From the NCBI RefSeq assembly GCF_017833415.1, contig NZ_JAFICC010000004.1:1-64000 (forward strand): DNA of 64,000 nt, given 5' to 3'. Position 1 is the stretch's first letter; the number at the start of each line of letters is the position of its first letter. Below, one piece after another: positions 15,992 to 24,885 of the stretch. This DNA comes from Flavobacterium sp. 1355 (GTDB lineage Bacteria; Bacteroidota; Bacteroidia; Flavobacteriales; Flavobacteriaceae). Below the pieces are notes generated by a model. It saw nothing but the letters and a program-made list of their open reading frames with translations, made no database searches and had not been told where the DNA came from. Both the position numbers and the translations under genes were made by a program.

Positions 15992-17084
15992 AAATTTACT
16001 CGAAAAACTATTGATTTTAAACGGCGTAATCAATTCATCAAATACTCTTCCAATCCTGGACAATTTCTTGTTTGAGATCAATGAGAATTTGCTGAAAATC
16101 ACGGCAACCGATTTGGAAACGACGATCAGCTCTACATTGGAAATCAGTTCATCAGATAAAGGATCTATCGCCATTCACGCAAGAATGCTAATTGATATTC
16201 TAAAAGCTTTCCCAGAGCAGCCACTTGAGTTTGCCGTATTAGAAAACAGTACAATGGATATCACTTCATCTTCGGGAGTTTATTCAATTGCTTATTCTTC
16301 GGCGAAAGAATACCCTACAGCTGTTTTATTTGAGGATGCTCAATCAGTAAGTATTAATTCTAAAATCCTGAGTAAAGCGATCACTAAAACTGTTTTTGCT
16401 ACCGGAACAGATGATTTGCGTCCGGTTATGATGGGAGTATTATTTCAGTTCTCTGAATCCGGATTAAATTTTGTTGCAACCGATGCACATAAACTGGTAA
16501 GGTACACTCGAAAAGATATAACCACGCCTGAGCCTGTCGAATTAATTGTGCCAAAAAAGCCTCTGAACGTTCTAAAAGGGATTCTTTCGACATTAGATAC
16601 CGACGTTGCACTTTCATTTAACCAGACAAATGCAATATTTGCTTTCACCGATTTTATTGTGATCTGCAGATTGGTTGACGGGAAGTACCCAAACTATGCC
16701 GGTGTTATTCCGAAAGAAAATCCAAACAAAGCAGTGATCAATAGAAACACTTTGTATAACTCTGTAAAATGCGTCTCGATTTTCTCCAACAAAACCACAA
16801 AGCAGCTAGTTTTAGATTTCTCAGGAAACGAGATCCATTTAACCGCTGAAGATGTTGACTACTCAAATAAAGCAAACGAAAGATTGGCCTGCAATTACAT
16901 TGGCGAAAACACCAGGATTGGTTTTAATGCCAGATATCTTTCCGATATCATCAGCAATGTTACTTCCGAGGAAGTCAACTTTGAGTTCTCACTTCCAAGT
17001 CGAGCGGCAATTATGACTCCGGCAGACGGTGAAACGGAGGAGGAGAGCCTCTTTATGTTGCTCATGCCAACACTTATTAACTAA
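15969..17084 (+). CDS. dnaN: Phage-encoded DNA polymerase III beta sliding clamp
   Basis: This 371-residue full-length clamp has three repeated domains, as expected. Recognisable segments are NTLPILDNFLFE, IAIHARMLIDILKAFPEQPLEF, ATDAHKLVRYTRKD (domain 2) and a C-terminal ESLFMLLMPTLIN, matching the canonical MLLMP-type end that forms part of the partner pocket. It is clearly diverged from chromosomal clamps. The phage has no polymerase of its own in view, so it may redirect host Pol III to phage DNA. A terminator follows. Confidence 0.92.
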   Translation: MKLILNSKNLLEKLLILNGVINSSNTLPILDNFLFEINENLLKITATDLETTISSTLEISSSDKGSIAIHARMLIDILKAFPEQPLEFAVLENSTMDITSSSGVYSIAYSSAKEYPTAVLFEDAQSVSINSKILSKAITKTVFATGTDDLRPVMMGVLFQFSESGLNFVATDAHKLVRYTRKDITTPEPVELIVPKKPLNVLKGILSTLDTDVALSFNQTNAIFAFTDFIVICRLVDGKYPNYAGVIPKENPNKAVINRNTLYNSVKCVSIFSNKTTKQLVLDFSGNEIHLTAEDVDYSNKANERLACNYIGENTRIGFNARYLSDIISNVTSEEVNFEFSLPSRAAIMTPADGETEEESLFMLLMPTLIN

Positions 17085-17090
17085 ACCACA

Positions 17091-17118
17091 TTAACCGCCC
17101 AATTAGGGCGGTTTTTTA
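17091..17118 (+). terminator. Rho-independent terminator after dnaN
   Basis: ACCGCCC pairs with GGGCGGT around AATTA and is followed by TTTTTT. Confidence 0.8.
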
Positions 17119-17138
17119 TTAACCCAAAAAACAGAATT

Positions 17139-17252
17139 ATGAAAACAATTTTAGGAATCACAGTAAAAGAATGGATCCGGATTATTATCGGATTCATCAT
17201 TATCATTTCAATCGCATTATATGTAGTTGAGCAAGGAAAAAATAACTCTTAA
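17139..17252 (+). CDS. 37-residue membrane peptide
   Basis: An ATG follows an A-rich leader after the dnaN terminator. One membrane segment (IIIGFIIIISIALYVV) is flanked by charged ends. It lies in the operon, and its function is unknown. Confidence 0.5.
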   Translation: MKTILGITVKEWIRIIIGFIIIISIALYVVEQGKNNS

Positions 17253-17262
17253 AAGACAGATC

Positions 17263-17577
17263 ATGAATTATAATAAAGACTTTGAACCAGAAGAAGATTT
17301 CGAAGAAATGGAAATGCCAACCCCTTGCCAAAAATGCGGCGGTTGGTTTGACCTTAATGATGGTACCGCTTCGGAAAAGTGGTTTCCACGAACTGTAATT
17401 TGTTCCGATTGTGGAGAAAAAGAGCAAAATATAATTGAGATCGAACAGGACATTGAAGATTTTATAGAAGAAATTGATCAGGCTAAAGATTCTATTACAT
17501 CTGCAGAACAAACTATTCGTGTCAATACACTAAAAATTTGTGCATTAAAAGAAAAACTAAAACTGCTAGAGGAATAA
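17263..17577 (+). CDS. Zinc-ribbon and coiled-coil small protein
   Basis: The 104-residue product has CxxC pairs (CQKCGG near 22, CSDCGE near 48) that form a likely zinc ribbon, then a long acidic coiled coil. It starts at the ATG at 17263; an upstream TTG frame overlaps the previous gene. A transcription or DNA-binding accessory role is possible. Confidence 0.6.
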   Translation: MNYNKDFEPEEDFEEMEMPTPCQKCGGWFDLNDGTASEKWFPRTVICSDCGEKEQNIIEIEQDIEDFIEEIDQAKDSITSAEQTIRVNTLKICALKEKLKLLEE

Positions 17578-17579
17578 TT

Positions 17580-17870
17580 ATGAAGCGACTTAACTATTAC
17601 CAGGTTCATAAAAACAAATCTCCACGAAAGGTACGAAGTCCAAAAGCGAAAAAATCTCATATTCCATTACTAGCCATTTTGATGGCGATGAGCGCAGTTC
17701 AAATAGCAATTGTTGAAAGTCAAATTCACATTAGTCCAATCGCTAAAATTACTAAAATGTTACTTGTTGCCGTTGAATCTGCTTTGGCGATTACCGAGAT
17801 TGTAAAAAGAAATAACTCTAAAAGACTGTATTATGAAAGTCGTTTTCAGAAATCCAGTCCCTGCAATTAA
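17580..17870 (+). CDS. Small basic membrane-like protein
   Basis: The 96 residues start with a strongly basic region (KNKSPRKVRSPKAKKSH) and continue with two hydrophobic stretches (LLAILMAMSAVQIAIV and LLVAVESALAI). No family was recognised. Confidence 0.5.
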   Translation: MKRLNYYQVHKNKSPRKVRSPKAKKSHIPLLAILMAMSAVQIAIVESQIHISPIAKITKMLLVAVESALAITEIVKRNNSKRLYYESRFQKSSPCN

Positions 17871-18039
17871 AGCAGATTTAAAATATTATACATGCATTAA
17901 CTGCAAAGTCGAGTTTAGATGGTCGGAGGGATGCATGAGCAGAATAATACCAGAAGGTAAATATCACGATAAGGTTGAGTGTCTTTGTGAAAAATGCTCA
18001 GAATCATATTTAACGAATCAATTAAAATTAGAATTATGA
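17833..18039 (+). CDS. Small zinc-finger-like protein ending in a clamp-binding-like hexapeptide
   Basis: This 68-residue protein has CINC and CEKC pairs (zinc-ribbon like). Its last six residues QLKLEL fit the QLxLxL hexapeptide form of the bacterial clamp-binding motif. Its start overlaps the previous gene and its stop overlaps the next. Confidence 0.55.
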   Translation: MKVVFRNPVPAIKADLKYYTCINCKVEFRWSEGCMSRIIPEGKYHDKVECLCEKCSESYLTNQLKLEL

Positions 18040-18437
18040 ACGCAAATTATTATTTCTGCTCGCAGGCAGTTATTGATCAGTTTAAACCTGAACAACTCTC
18101 AAAACCTTTTAAAAGTGGTTTTGAATCAGATGGTGATACACCACATTATATAGCATGGTTAAATTTTGACAAAGTGAAAAACTACTTCGAAGCAGTAGTC
18201 GAACCAAACAATGAAGATGATGACAAAGAAGATATTGACTTTTGGTGTTGGGAAATTATTCCCGGAAACATTGATGTTGAAAATATTGATCTCGAGCAGG
18301 CTCAGCTGTTTGGCTTACTTTGGGAAATTCAATTCAGAACTGGCCTAACAAAAACCTGCAATCAGGCAATGACAATTTATAATCTTGCCGAACGTGAAAG
18401 TCTGAATCCGATTGAATTAATCAATAAAATCGCTTAG
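18036..18437 (+). CDS. Unknown acidic phage protein
   Basis: The 133-residue product is acidic in the middle (EPNNEDDDKEDIDFW). The C-terminal half is helical and resembles phage accessory proteins without a named family. The start ATG at 18036 overlaps the previous stop. Confidence 0.6.
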   Translation: MNANYYFCSQAVIDQFKPEQLSKPFKSGFESDGDTPHYIAWLNFDKVKNYFEAVVEPNNEDDDKEDIDFWCWEIIPGNIDVENIDLEQAQLFGLLWEIQFRTGLTKTCNQAMTIYNLAERESLNPIELINKIA

Positions 18438-18439
18438 TT

Positions 18440-19072
18440 ATGAAAAAGTTAACCTTGACAGAACAATTACATCAACTTATTTCGGAAGAATCACGAATTA
18501 AGGCTATTCATTTAGAAGAATTTTGGAGCAAAAACCATGAACCTCAAAAACTATTTAAAGTAAACAGGATTGGTGAAATCAAAGAAATTGAAATAACTGG
18601 AAGTCATGTGGGTTATGTTTTTACAGACAGGAACATATGGGCACCGCATTACGATAAAGATAAAAGACCTTCTAAAAATTTAGTTGTTGCATACTGGGAA
18701 TATGTAGAAAATATCAAAACTGCTGAACAAATCATTTATGTCGATTATCGCGATATGGGTTCTGGATCTTATAAATATACTGATATAATAAAAGAGCCTC
18801 ATTTTGCTTTCAATGAAGCTGATTTAAAAGAAGAATCAGAAAGACTTAAGGAGATTTATGCCCCAAAAGAAAATCATACTGCTTGTGGTTATTGTGGAAA
18901 ACAAACGCCTGACGATAAAGTAGTGACAAGCACTATAATTGGACGTGGTCGAAAAGAAGTTTGGAACAGTTGGAAAGGTAGATACGAAAATAAGTCGTGT
19001 ACGACCCAAGAACCGATGAAGTTTTGCTCCGGAACTTGCGCAGGAAATGAGCAAATGTCACGTGAAGGATAA
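18440..19072 (+). CDS. Unknown protein with C-terminal Cys cluster
   Basis: This 210-residue protein has an N-terminal half that is mixed alpha/beta. The C-terminal 70 residues contain CGYCGK and CSGTC, which suggests a zinc-binding treble-clef or ribbon fold. It starts 2 bp after the previous stop. No function was recognised. Confidence 0.6.
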   Translation: MKKLTLTEQLHQLISEESRIKAIHLEEFWSKNHEPQKLFKVNRIGEIKEIEITGSHVGYVFTDRNIWAPHYDKDKRPSKNLVVAYWEYVENIKTAEQIIYVDYRDMGSGSYKYTDIIKEPHFAFNEADLKEESERLKEIYAPKENHTACGYCGKQTPDDKVVTSTIIGRGRKEVWNSWKGRYENKSCTTQEPMKFCSGTCAGNEQMSREG

Positions 19073-19083
19073 TTTTAATTAAT

Positions 19084-19341
19084 ATGAAACCTTCACCAAA
19101 ACAAAAACAGATCCTGGACTTCGCTCTAAAAAACGATAACCAGATAACCAAAAAGCAAGCAATTGAACTTATTGGGCACTATTACTTTTTAAATGCTCAA
19201 AAGTATGTAGGTGAAGTGCTCAGCCGTATGGTAAAATCAAAACTGCTAAAGCGAGTAAAGAATGGTTTATTCGAAATCTCGACCGATAGAAAAGAAACTG
19301 CAAATGGAATTGTTAACCCTAATCAATTAGAATTATTATGA
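19084..19341 (+). CDS. Winged-helix-like protein ending in a clamp-binding-like motif
   Basis: The 85 residues look like a winged helix: QKQILDFALKNDNQITKKQAIELIG, then SRMVKSKLLKRVKNGLFEIS, a typical wing. The protein ends NPNQLELL. QLELL is close to the QL-x-LF/L clamp-binding pentapeptide and sits at the extreme C-terminus, where such motifs are accessible. DNA binding plus clamp binding is inferred. Confidence 0.6.
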   Translation: MKPSPKQKQILDFALKNDNQITKKQAIELIGHYYFLNAQKYVGEVLSRMVKSKLLKRVKNGLFEISTDRKETANGIVNPNQLELL

Positions 19342-19643
19342 CTTTGTTCAAGCCAACTTATTACCCAGTTGATGTGATTCTTAATTTTAATCAGGAACAA
19401 TTTATCTACATTATCATCTTTAAATAGATCATCAATTTCATTTTTTTCTGTATTAATTGAATATTGTCTGTAAAAGTTTTTATAGTCTTCCCGAGTTTTA
19501 AAATCATTTTCGCGTAGCAATATTAAACCGCTAGTTAAGTGAATGTATTGGGATCTATCAATTGTTTTTTTACAGTAAAACTGAATAGGTGCATCATTTA
19601 CATATTTTTCTAATCCTTGAATTAAATCTGTTCTAAACGTCAT
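19323..19643 (-). CDS. Unknown minus-strand protein
   Basis: The 106-residue, helical and charged product is convergent with the winged-helix gene and overlaps its end by 19 bp. It is AT-richer than the early operon and looks like an independently acquired accessory gene. No family was recognised. Confidence 0.5.
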   Translation of the reverse strand: MTFRTDLIQGLEKYVNDAPIQFYCKKTIDRSQYIHLTSGLILLRENDFKTREDYKNFYRQYSINTEKNEIDDLFKDDNVDKLFLIKIKNHINWVISWLEQSHNNSN

Positions 19644-19744
19644 GGTAAGTATTTTAAGATTGATATATAAAATTACTCATAATTATAAGCTCTTCAACAG
19701 TGGCATAACTTTATTTTTCCAAACTAAAACATCAAATCATAGAA

Positions 19745-20347
19745 ATGAAAGCACTATCAATAAAAAATCCGTGGGCGTATTTATGCGTATTAGGAATTAA
19801 AGACATTGAAAATAGATCCTGGAGAACAAATTTCCGGGGAAAAATTTACGTTCATGCTTCAGGGCAGATTTACCCATTTTTTAAAGGAGGTAATCTTGCT
19901 TTTCCAGCAGATCAATGGGCGGCAATCAATAGTAAGGTAGACGTTCACATAAAAGAAGAACACGACAAATTCTTTACAAAATCCGCTATAATTGGAGAAG
20001 TTGAAATTATTGATTGTGTTGTCAATCATCCATCAATATGGGCGGAGAAAACCGAAGTAATCGGAAAAACAATCGAAGGAGATCCTCTGTATAAAACAAA
20101 ACCAATCTGGAACTGGGCTCTTGCTAATCCAGTACTCTATGAAAAACCAATACTAAATGTAAAAGGAAAGCTTTCTTTCTGGGAGCCGGATATTGACATT
20201 CAGGAATGCATCGGCTGCTCTCAAAAATTCGATCTTGAAGAAATGGAAGAAGATGATGGCGGCGAAAAGTTTTGTCCGGAGTGTTGGGAAGTATTATCGC
20301 CTGTCATGGCTCAAGAAGCAAAGGAAAATGCTACTGAATCCCAATAG
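19745..20347 (+). CDS. ASCH-domain protein with C-terminal zinc ribbon
   Basis: Residues 1-150 form an ASCH domain (MKALSIKNPWAYL, GIKDIENRSWRTNFRGKIYVHAS, AIIGEVEIIDC), a PUA-like fold that binds RNA or modified nucleosides. Residues ~155-185 add CIGCSQKF and CPECWEV, a CxxC/CxxC zinc ribbon absent from minimal ASCH proteins. In phages, ASCH proteins often occur among early accessory genes; the substrate is unknown. Confidence 0.8.
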   Translation: MKALSIKNPWAYLCVLGIKDIENRSWRTNFRGKIYVHASGQIYPFFKGGNLAFPADQWAAINSKVDVHIKEEHDKFFTKSAIIGEVEIIDCVVNHPSIWAEKTEVIGKTIEGDPLYKTKPIWNWALANPVLYEKPILNVKGKLSFWEPDIDIQECIGCSQKFDLEEMEEDDGGEKFCPECWEVLSPVMAQEAKENATESQ

Positions 20348-20543
20348 TACCTACAGCCGAAAGTCTAGTATTGTTTACGACGAAAGCGGTTTTCCAGTAT
20401 TGAAATTTAAATCCTATCTCCCGAACTTTGAAAAGCTGTCAGTAGATGCCATTAAATACATGAACAGGTATTATGAAGCCGATCCGGAAAAGTTTGAGGT
20501 GTATAATAAGGAAGATAGGGCAGCTCAATTGTCATTGTTTTAA
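20328..20543 (+). CDS. Small protein ending in the clamp-binding motif QLSLF
   Basis: This 71-residue protein starts at the ATG at 20328 inside the ASCH gene. Its middle (VDAIKYMNRYYEADPEKFEVYN) is helical. The last five residues are QLSLF, a consensus match to the bacterial clamp-binding pentapeptide QL(S/D)LF. Together with the phage clamp this points to a clamp partner or clamp inhibitor (inference). Confidence 0.65.
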   Translation: MLLNPNSTYSRKSSIVYDESGFPVLKFKSYLPNFEKLSVDAIKYMNRYYEADPEKFEVYNKEDRAAQLSLF

Positions 20544-20548
20544 AGTGG

Positions 20549-21097
20549 TCATAATATTGGCCACTTTCTTTTTTTCTCACCTAAAATATTACGAAACTCT
20601 TTTATTATTTCTTTCTTTATTGGATCAATCTTTTCTGGTATTTTTTTATGCACAAAAGCGGCATCGAATTGAATGTTCCTGTCCGGTTTGGTATATTCAT
20701 CTGTCATTTGCAGCTTTAAGTCATAAATATTAAATATTTCTCCACATTCGGCAAAGTAGCTTGTAATGATTTTTTCAAGCGGTTCCGGAAAATATAGTAC
20801 ATTATCCTGAAAGTAATTCAGAAATTCATTGTGAGTATTTCTATAGTTGATGCTAAGTTCTCGCTCCTGTTCGATAAAAGTTTTTCCCTCTTCTACAAAT
20901 TTAAATGGCTGAGTGTATTGCCTTAAAAGCCTTAAACTCAGATTTAAATATTTAAAAGTTTGTTCTAAAACATCAAGACGTTTCTCATGCAGTTTTACAA
21001 ATTTAAAACTTTCGTTAGAGTGTTTTTTCTTAAGCAATTCAGTTACAAACAAAGTTGCGAATGTTACTATTATTGGTAAGGCAATATTTAAAATCAT
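20549..21097 (-). CDS. Membrane-anchored protein of unknown function
   Basis: The 182 residues have one N-terminal membrane segment (ILNIALPIIVTFATLFVTEL) followed by a long helical cytoplasmic part. It is the distal of three consecutive minus-strand membrane protein genes in an otherwise plus-strand early region, which suggests cargo with its own promoter. Confidence 0.65.
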   Translation of the reverse strand: MILNIALPIIVTFATLFVTELLKKKHSNESFKFVKLHEKRLDVLEQTFKYLNLSLRLLRQYTQPFKFVEEGKTFIEQERELSINYRNTHNEFLNYFQDNVLYFPEPLEKIITSYFAECGEIFNIYDLKLQMTDEYTKPDRNIQFDAAFVHKKIPEKIDPIKKEIIKEFRNILGEKKRKWPIL

Positions 21098-21205
21098 AAT
21101 TTTTAGTTTTAGGCTTTATTTTAATTAATCCAGTACATTACAAATAAGATTATTTCAAATAATAATAAACAAATTACGAAACATTTATACTCTCTTTCAA
21201 TGTAG

Positions 21206-21865
21206 TTATTTAAGCTCCTTTTGAAGTTTTTCTAGTACCAAAAAGAGCTTATTTATAACCTTAGGATCTTGATATTCTATAATTTCATCATCATTTTTAT
21301 TTATCAAGTCATCGATGAATATCGTAAATTTTTCTGCTTCGTCAATTAGATCTTGAAACTCCTTTAACGAAAAATCATATTTGTATAAGTAGCTGTAACG
21401 TTGTTCAAATGTTGCAAGAAGTGAATAAAATTGTAAAAATACTTTGGCATCTTTTTCAATGTCCTCTTTAATCTTGTTAATCATTTCAATTGTCTGTCCT
21501 GGCTTGCGTATCTTTGTTACTTTTATTGTCATTGCATGTACAGAAGTGAATACTTCCGTTAGAAAATAGGCTAATTGTTCATAACTGTCAATGCGTTTTA
21601 AAAGTAGAGAAATGTTTTTGTTTTCTTCATTTGATTGCTTACCAATATTGTGAGTTAACAACCCTAAAATTATTAAGCTACTAAGTGCTAAAATCGTATT
21701 GATAGTTCCTCCTATAAAATCACCAAATGAAGCCCAAACGCTTAAATCATTTGAAATAATATTTCCTCCAAAATGGTAGAGAAATACCGTTACTGGAATA
21801 AGTAGAAGTATAAAAGAGATAACTGATATTGTTAGAAGGATGTTGTTTTTAATGTATTTTTTCAT
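21206..21865 (-). CDS. Two-helix membrane protein resembling putative abortive-infection proteins
   Basis: The 219-residue product has two membrane segments (about 10-30 and 50-75). They are separated by WASFGDFIGGTINTILALSSLIILG, a pattern I recall from the putative phage abortive infection family (putAbiC type). A helical cytoplasmic domain follows. In a prophage this would fit exclusion of competing phages. The family call is by eye and needs a profile search. Confidence 0.6.
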   Translation of the reverse strand: MKKYIKNNILLTISVISFILLLIPVTVFLYHFGGNIISNDLSVWASFGDFIGGTINTILALSSLIILGLLTHNIGKQSNEENKNISLLLKRIDSYEQLAYFLTEVFTSVHAMTIKVTKIRKPGQTIEMINKIKEDIEKDAKVFLQFYSLLATFEQRYSYLYKYDFSLKEFQDLIDEAEKFTIFIDDLINKNDDEIIEYQDPKVINKLFLVLEKLQKELK

Positions 21866-21893
21866 TTTACTATTTTCGGGATTAATTAGTTAT

Positions 21894-23444
21894 TTACTGT
21901 CTAACGTGCTTTCTAAAAGAACGGATCATTTCAAACACTCCAATACCTGTAAAAATTCTTCCAAGTAGATCAATCAAACCAGACCAACTAGTTAAAGTTC
22001 CAGACTTTTCCATAAACTCAATTTTATGCAATGGATTTAGAAACTGAGGAAAGTAAGGTAGTAAGTTTTCTATAAAAAAAGAAGCACCAGTCTTATCTAG
22101 GCTTAGTGATATACCCTCAATAGTATTAATAAATAATAAGAAGAAAATAAAAGAAACCAGTATTGTTATAAAAATAGCTTTAAGCCAATTTGTTCCGTGA
22201 TTACTATAAAGGCCAGAGACAATTATAGTTATGATTGATCCATAGTCTTTAGGTTTGGAGTCTTCAAATCTTAAATGTTGCAGTAAAAAGTGCTGAGAAA
22301 TTCTATAATAATATACTTTGTCTTTTGTATTGCTTTGTTTATTTGCTGACGTATATAGGTCATTGTAAACATTATAGTAATTAAGATAATTGTCGCGATA
22401 TAAAATATGTGGTATTTTCGAGTTAATCAATTTTAAGGAATTTAAATCTGAATTTTTAAGTTCAATATCATAATTTTCAAATTGTATGTTTTTAAATTCT
22501 AAGATCCCAGCGGATGAGTTAGTTATTTTAAATTTATATGTTGGATAACTTTCCCATAGTAAGAAATCATTATAATAATTTTGTTCAATAAATTTTTTGA
22601 ATTCTATTAGCGAGTGATATCCTTTTATGAGATCTACTATCGTTAAATTTTTATCGAGAGCACGGACTTGTTTCTGTTCATACTTAATATTATTTGACCT
22701 AAAGACAGCGAAGCTTTCAATATATTCACTGATGCTGTTCTGTTTAAAGGCTTCTATAGCAGCAGCGGTAATATTTGAAAAATATATTTTACCATCATTA
22801 TTCATTTCGTCAAGATAAATTTGTTTATTTAAAATGCTATTAAAGTCTAATCTTGAACTCGTATTAAAATAACCTGATAAATTTATCTGATTTATAATAC
22901 AAGACTTTGAGACAAGTGTAATTCCAGTATTAGACTTTACAGTTAAACTATTTATAAATAAAAATTTTCCAATTAAAGTAAATTGAGTTTTATCACTTAA
23001 TGGCTCTATTAGTAAGATTCTAATAATGCCAGCATTAAATTGTATTCCATTACTGCATTCGTTTTTGAGAAAAGTTAAATAAGATATATCACAATAATTA
23101 AAAATCAGACTTTTCTCAAATGTACAATTTTCAAATTTTAAGTTAGGTGCAACTATGGAAGAAACGTCAAAATTCATCGAAAATTTACAATTCTCGAAAA
23201 AAATAAAACCTGTCCATTCAACATCTACCAACATTAGACCTTCAAAGTGGCAATTTTCAAAGGTTATGTCATATGTAAATTTACTACTATGAATTACTAA
23301 TGACCCCTCAATTTTCTTATCGTAAATGCTTTTGGAGTTGGGAAGGACTTCAAATTTACTTTCAAGTTTTTCAGGAGTGTGTAAGTCTCGTAGAAGTGTA
23401 TGTGCAGATATTTTTTCCAATGTGATGATATTTCGTTTGACCAA
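21894..23444 (-). CDS. Pentapeptide-like repeat protein with channel-like C-terminus
   Basis: The 516-residue N-terminal half shows repeated beta-helix turns (FENCHFEG, FENCKFS, FENCTFEK, LEFKNIQFENYDIEL) like degenerate pentapeptide repeats. The C-terminus has two membrane segments (IFITILVSFIFFLLFI, and SGLIDLLGRIFTGIGVFEMI) and ends AFRKH-like (SFRKHVRQ), as in two-TM ion-channel proteins fused to pentapeptide repeats. A membrane sensor or effector is plausible. It is AT-rich relative to the early operon. Confidence 0.65.
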   Translation of the reverse strand: MVKRNIITLEKISAHTLLRDLHTPEKLESKFEVLPNSKSIYDKKIEGSLVIHSSKFTYDITFENCHFEGLMLVDVEWTGFIFFENCKFSMNFDVSSIVAPNLKFENCTFEKSLIFNYCDISYLTFLKNECSNGIQFNAGIIRILLIEPLSDKTQFTLIGKFLFINSLTVKSNTGITLVSKSCIINQINLSGYFNTSSRLDFNSILNKQIYLDEMNNDGKIYFSNITAAAIEAFKQNSISEYIESFAVFRSNNIKYEQKQVRALDKNLTIVDLIKGYHSLIEFKKFIEQNYYNDFLLWESYPTYKFKITNSSAGILEFKNIQFENYDIELKNSDLNSLKLINSKIPHILYRDNYLNYYNVYNDLYTSANKQSNTKDKVYYYRISQHFLLQHLRFEDSKPKDYGSIITIIVSGLYSNHGTNWLKAIFITILVSFIFFLLFINTIEGISLSLDKTGASFFIENLLPYFPQFLNPLHKIEFMEKSGTLTSWSGLIDLLGRIFTGIGVFEMIRSFRKHVRQ

Positions 23445-23647
23445 TATAATAATTCTCGGAGACTGTATTTTTATTTTGTGCTTATATGACTTTCGATCGT
23501 TTCCATTAACGTATATTTAACAAACATAATATTTAATTGAATAACTATGTCATGTGAGAATAAAACAGGTATTTATACTCGTTTTACTTGTGCTTTTTGT
23601 TCTTCTATTTTTCATATGTTTGCGAGAGCAAAACTCAACTTAAGATC

Positions 23648-24469
23648 ATGACGGACTATATATCATCTTTTTTAGATAACTACAAAAATAAAATTAGAAA
23701 TCCTTTTATTGGTACGATGATAAGTGTTTGGCTGATCAGAAACTGGATTGTTGTATATGCGTTTTTTTCATTTGACGCTGACAAAAACATGGAATGGAAA
23801 ATTAAATATATTAGGGCATACTTTTCTAAAAAATATTTTTGGGAAGAATTTTTTAATGTTATTGGAATTGCATTCTTAAGTCTGCTCTTTTCGTTTATAT
23901 TGCTTGGTGTGTCAAGAGCATTAACTGACTGCTATTATAAAATAATTGAAAATGCCATAGTGACTAAGATCGATAAAAAAGCAATATTTACTCTAAAAGA
24001 CAAGGAACTGCTTGACAAGAAAATTGTTTCATTAACCGAAAAATTAGAAAAAGCTAATGATTTACATAATAAGGCAGAGAACTTAAATGAATTATTGGTA
24101 GCAAAAAACAAAATAAGTCAGGATAAATTTGATGATGAATTCAGAACTCTCTCGGCAGATACCGCCAAAACTTTAGAAATAAACAAAAGTCTTAGCGCAG
24201 AAGTTAACAGATCGAAATTTATACGTGATTCATATCATAACTTATTTATCAGACTTGCTCCCCATGATAAAAATTCACTTGTTACTCTTCTTCACAAAGG
24301 CCCAATAGAAATTGACAAATCGTTAGAAGGAACAAATCTGGATTTAGAACGATTAATAGACATCGGTTTCGTAAAGTTTAATGTTGAAAAAAAACGTTAT
24401 TCCTTGACAGAGGCAGGTACGATATTTATGAACATTTATCAATATAATGAAGACAATCCGGGAACTTAA
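23648..24469 (+). CDS. Two-TM protein with coiled coil and winged-helix-like C-terminus
   Basis: The 273 residues have membrane segments near 15-40 and 75-105, then a coiled coil (~125-200). A C-terminal domain (SLVTLLHKGPIEIDKS, ERLIDIGFVKFNVEKKRYSLTEAGTIFM) looks like a winged helix. The frame opens upstream at 23588, but ATG 23648 gives a cleaner N-terminus. It is divergent from the pentapeptide-like gene and may be part of the same cargo. Function unknown. Confidence 0.6.
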   Translation: MTDYISSFLDNYKNKIRNPFIGTMISVWLIRNWIVVYAFFSFDADKNMEWKIKYIRAYFSKKYFWEEFFNVIGIAFLSLLFSFILLGVSRALTDCYYKIIENAIVTKIDKKAIFTLKDKELLDKKIVSLTEKLEKANDLHNKAENLNELLVAKNKISQDKFDDEFRTLSADTAKTLEINKSLSAEVNRSKFIRDSYHNLFIRLAPHDKNSLVTLLHKGPIEIDKSLEGTNLDLERLIDIGFVKFNVEKKRYSLTEAGTIFMNIYQYNEDNPGT

Positions 24470-24549
24470 CAGCTAACTAAAAATTAACACTTGATTTAAA
24501 ATTTTAGTAATGCATTGTGTTTCTTCTGTAAAATTCCTATTTTTAGGTT

Positions 24550-24882
24550 ATGAAAAATCACACACTCATATTATCAACTGCAAAATTATCACTCGAGAAT
24601 GGTGTTAGTATTGACTTTGTGACTAATTTGCTAAATCGTGGCTTAACCGGGATAGAATATTTTGGCCCGGAATTAGATAATCCGGAATGCTATATTGATG
24701 ATGACATGACTGCAGCAAGTGCCGGAATTACTTATTTAGAATTTCACTTTGAAACACCTGAGCCAATTGCTTATGATTCTTTAAATGAAATTGAAGTCGA
24801 TAGGCTGATTTATGAAGAAATAAAAAAATCCGCCTGCATTGATCTGCGAGCGGATGAAAAAGATATTACTGTCTATCTTTAA
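24550..24882 (+). CDS. Unknown small acidic protein
   Basis: The 110-residue acidic product is convergent with the following minus-strand gene, with 3 bp between them. No family was recognised. Confidence 0.55.
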   Translation: MKNHTLILSTAKLSLENGVSIDFVTNLLNRGLTGIEYFGPELDNPECYIDDDMTAASAGITYLEFHFETPEPIAYDSLNEIEVDRLIYEEIKKSACIDLRADEKDITVYL

Positions 24883-24885
24883 TTT

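Noticed and set aside
20473..20733. 86-codon plus-strand frame between the QLSLF gene and the membrane cargo
   Set aside because: It overlaps two supported genes in other frames and reads as antisense to the convergent gene.
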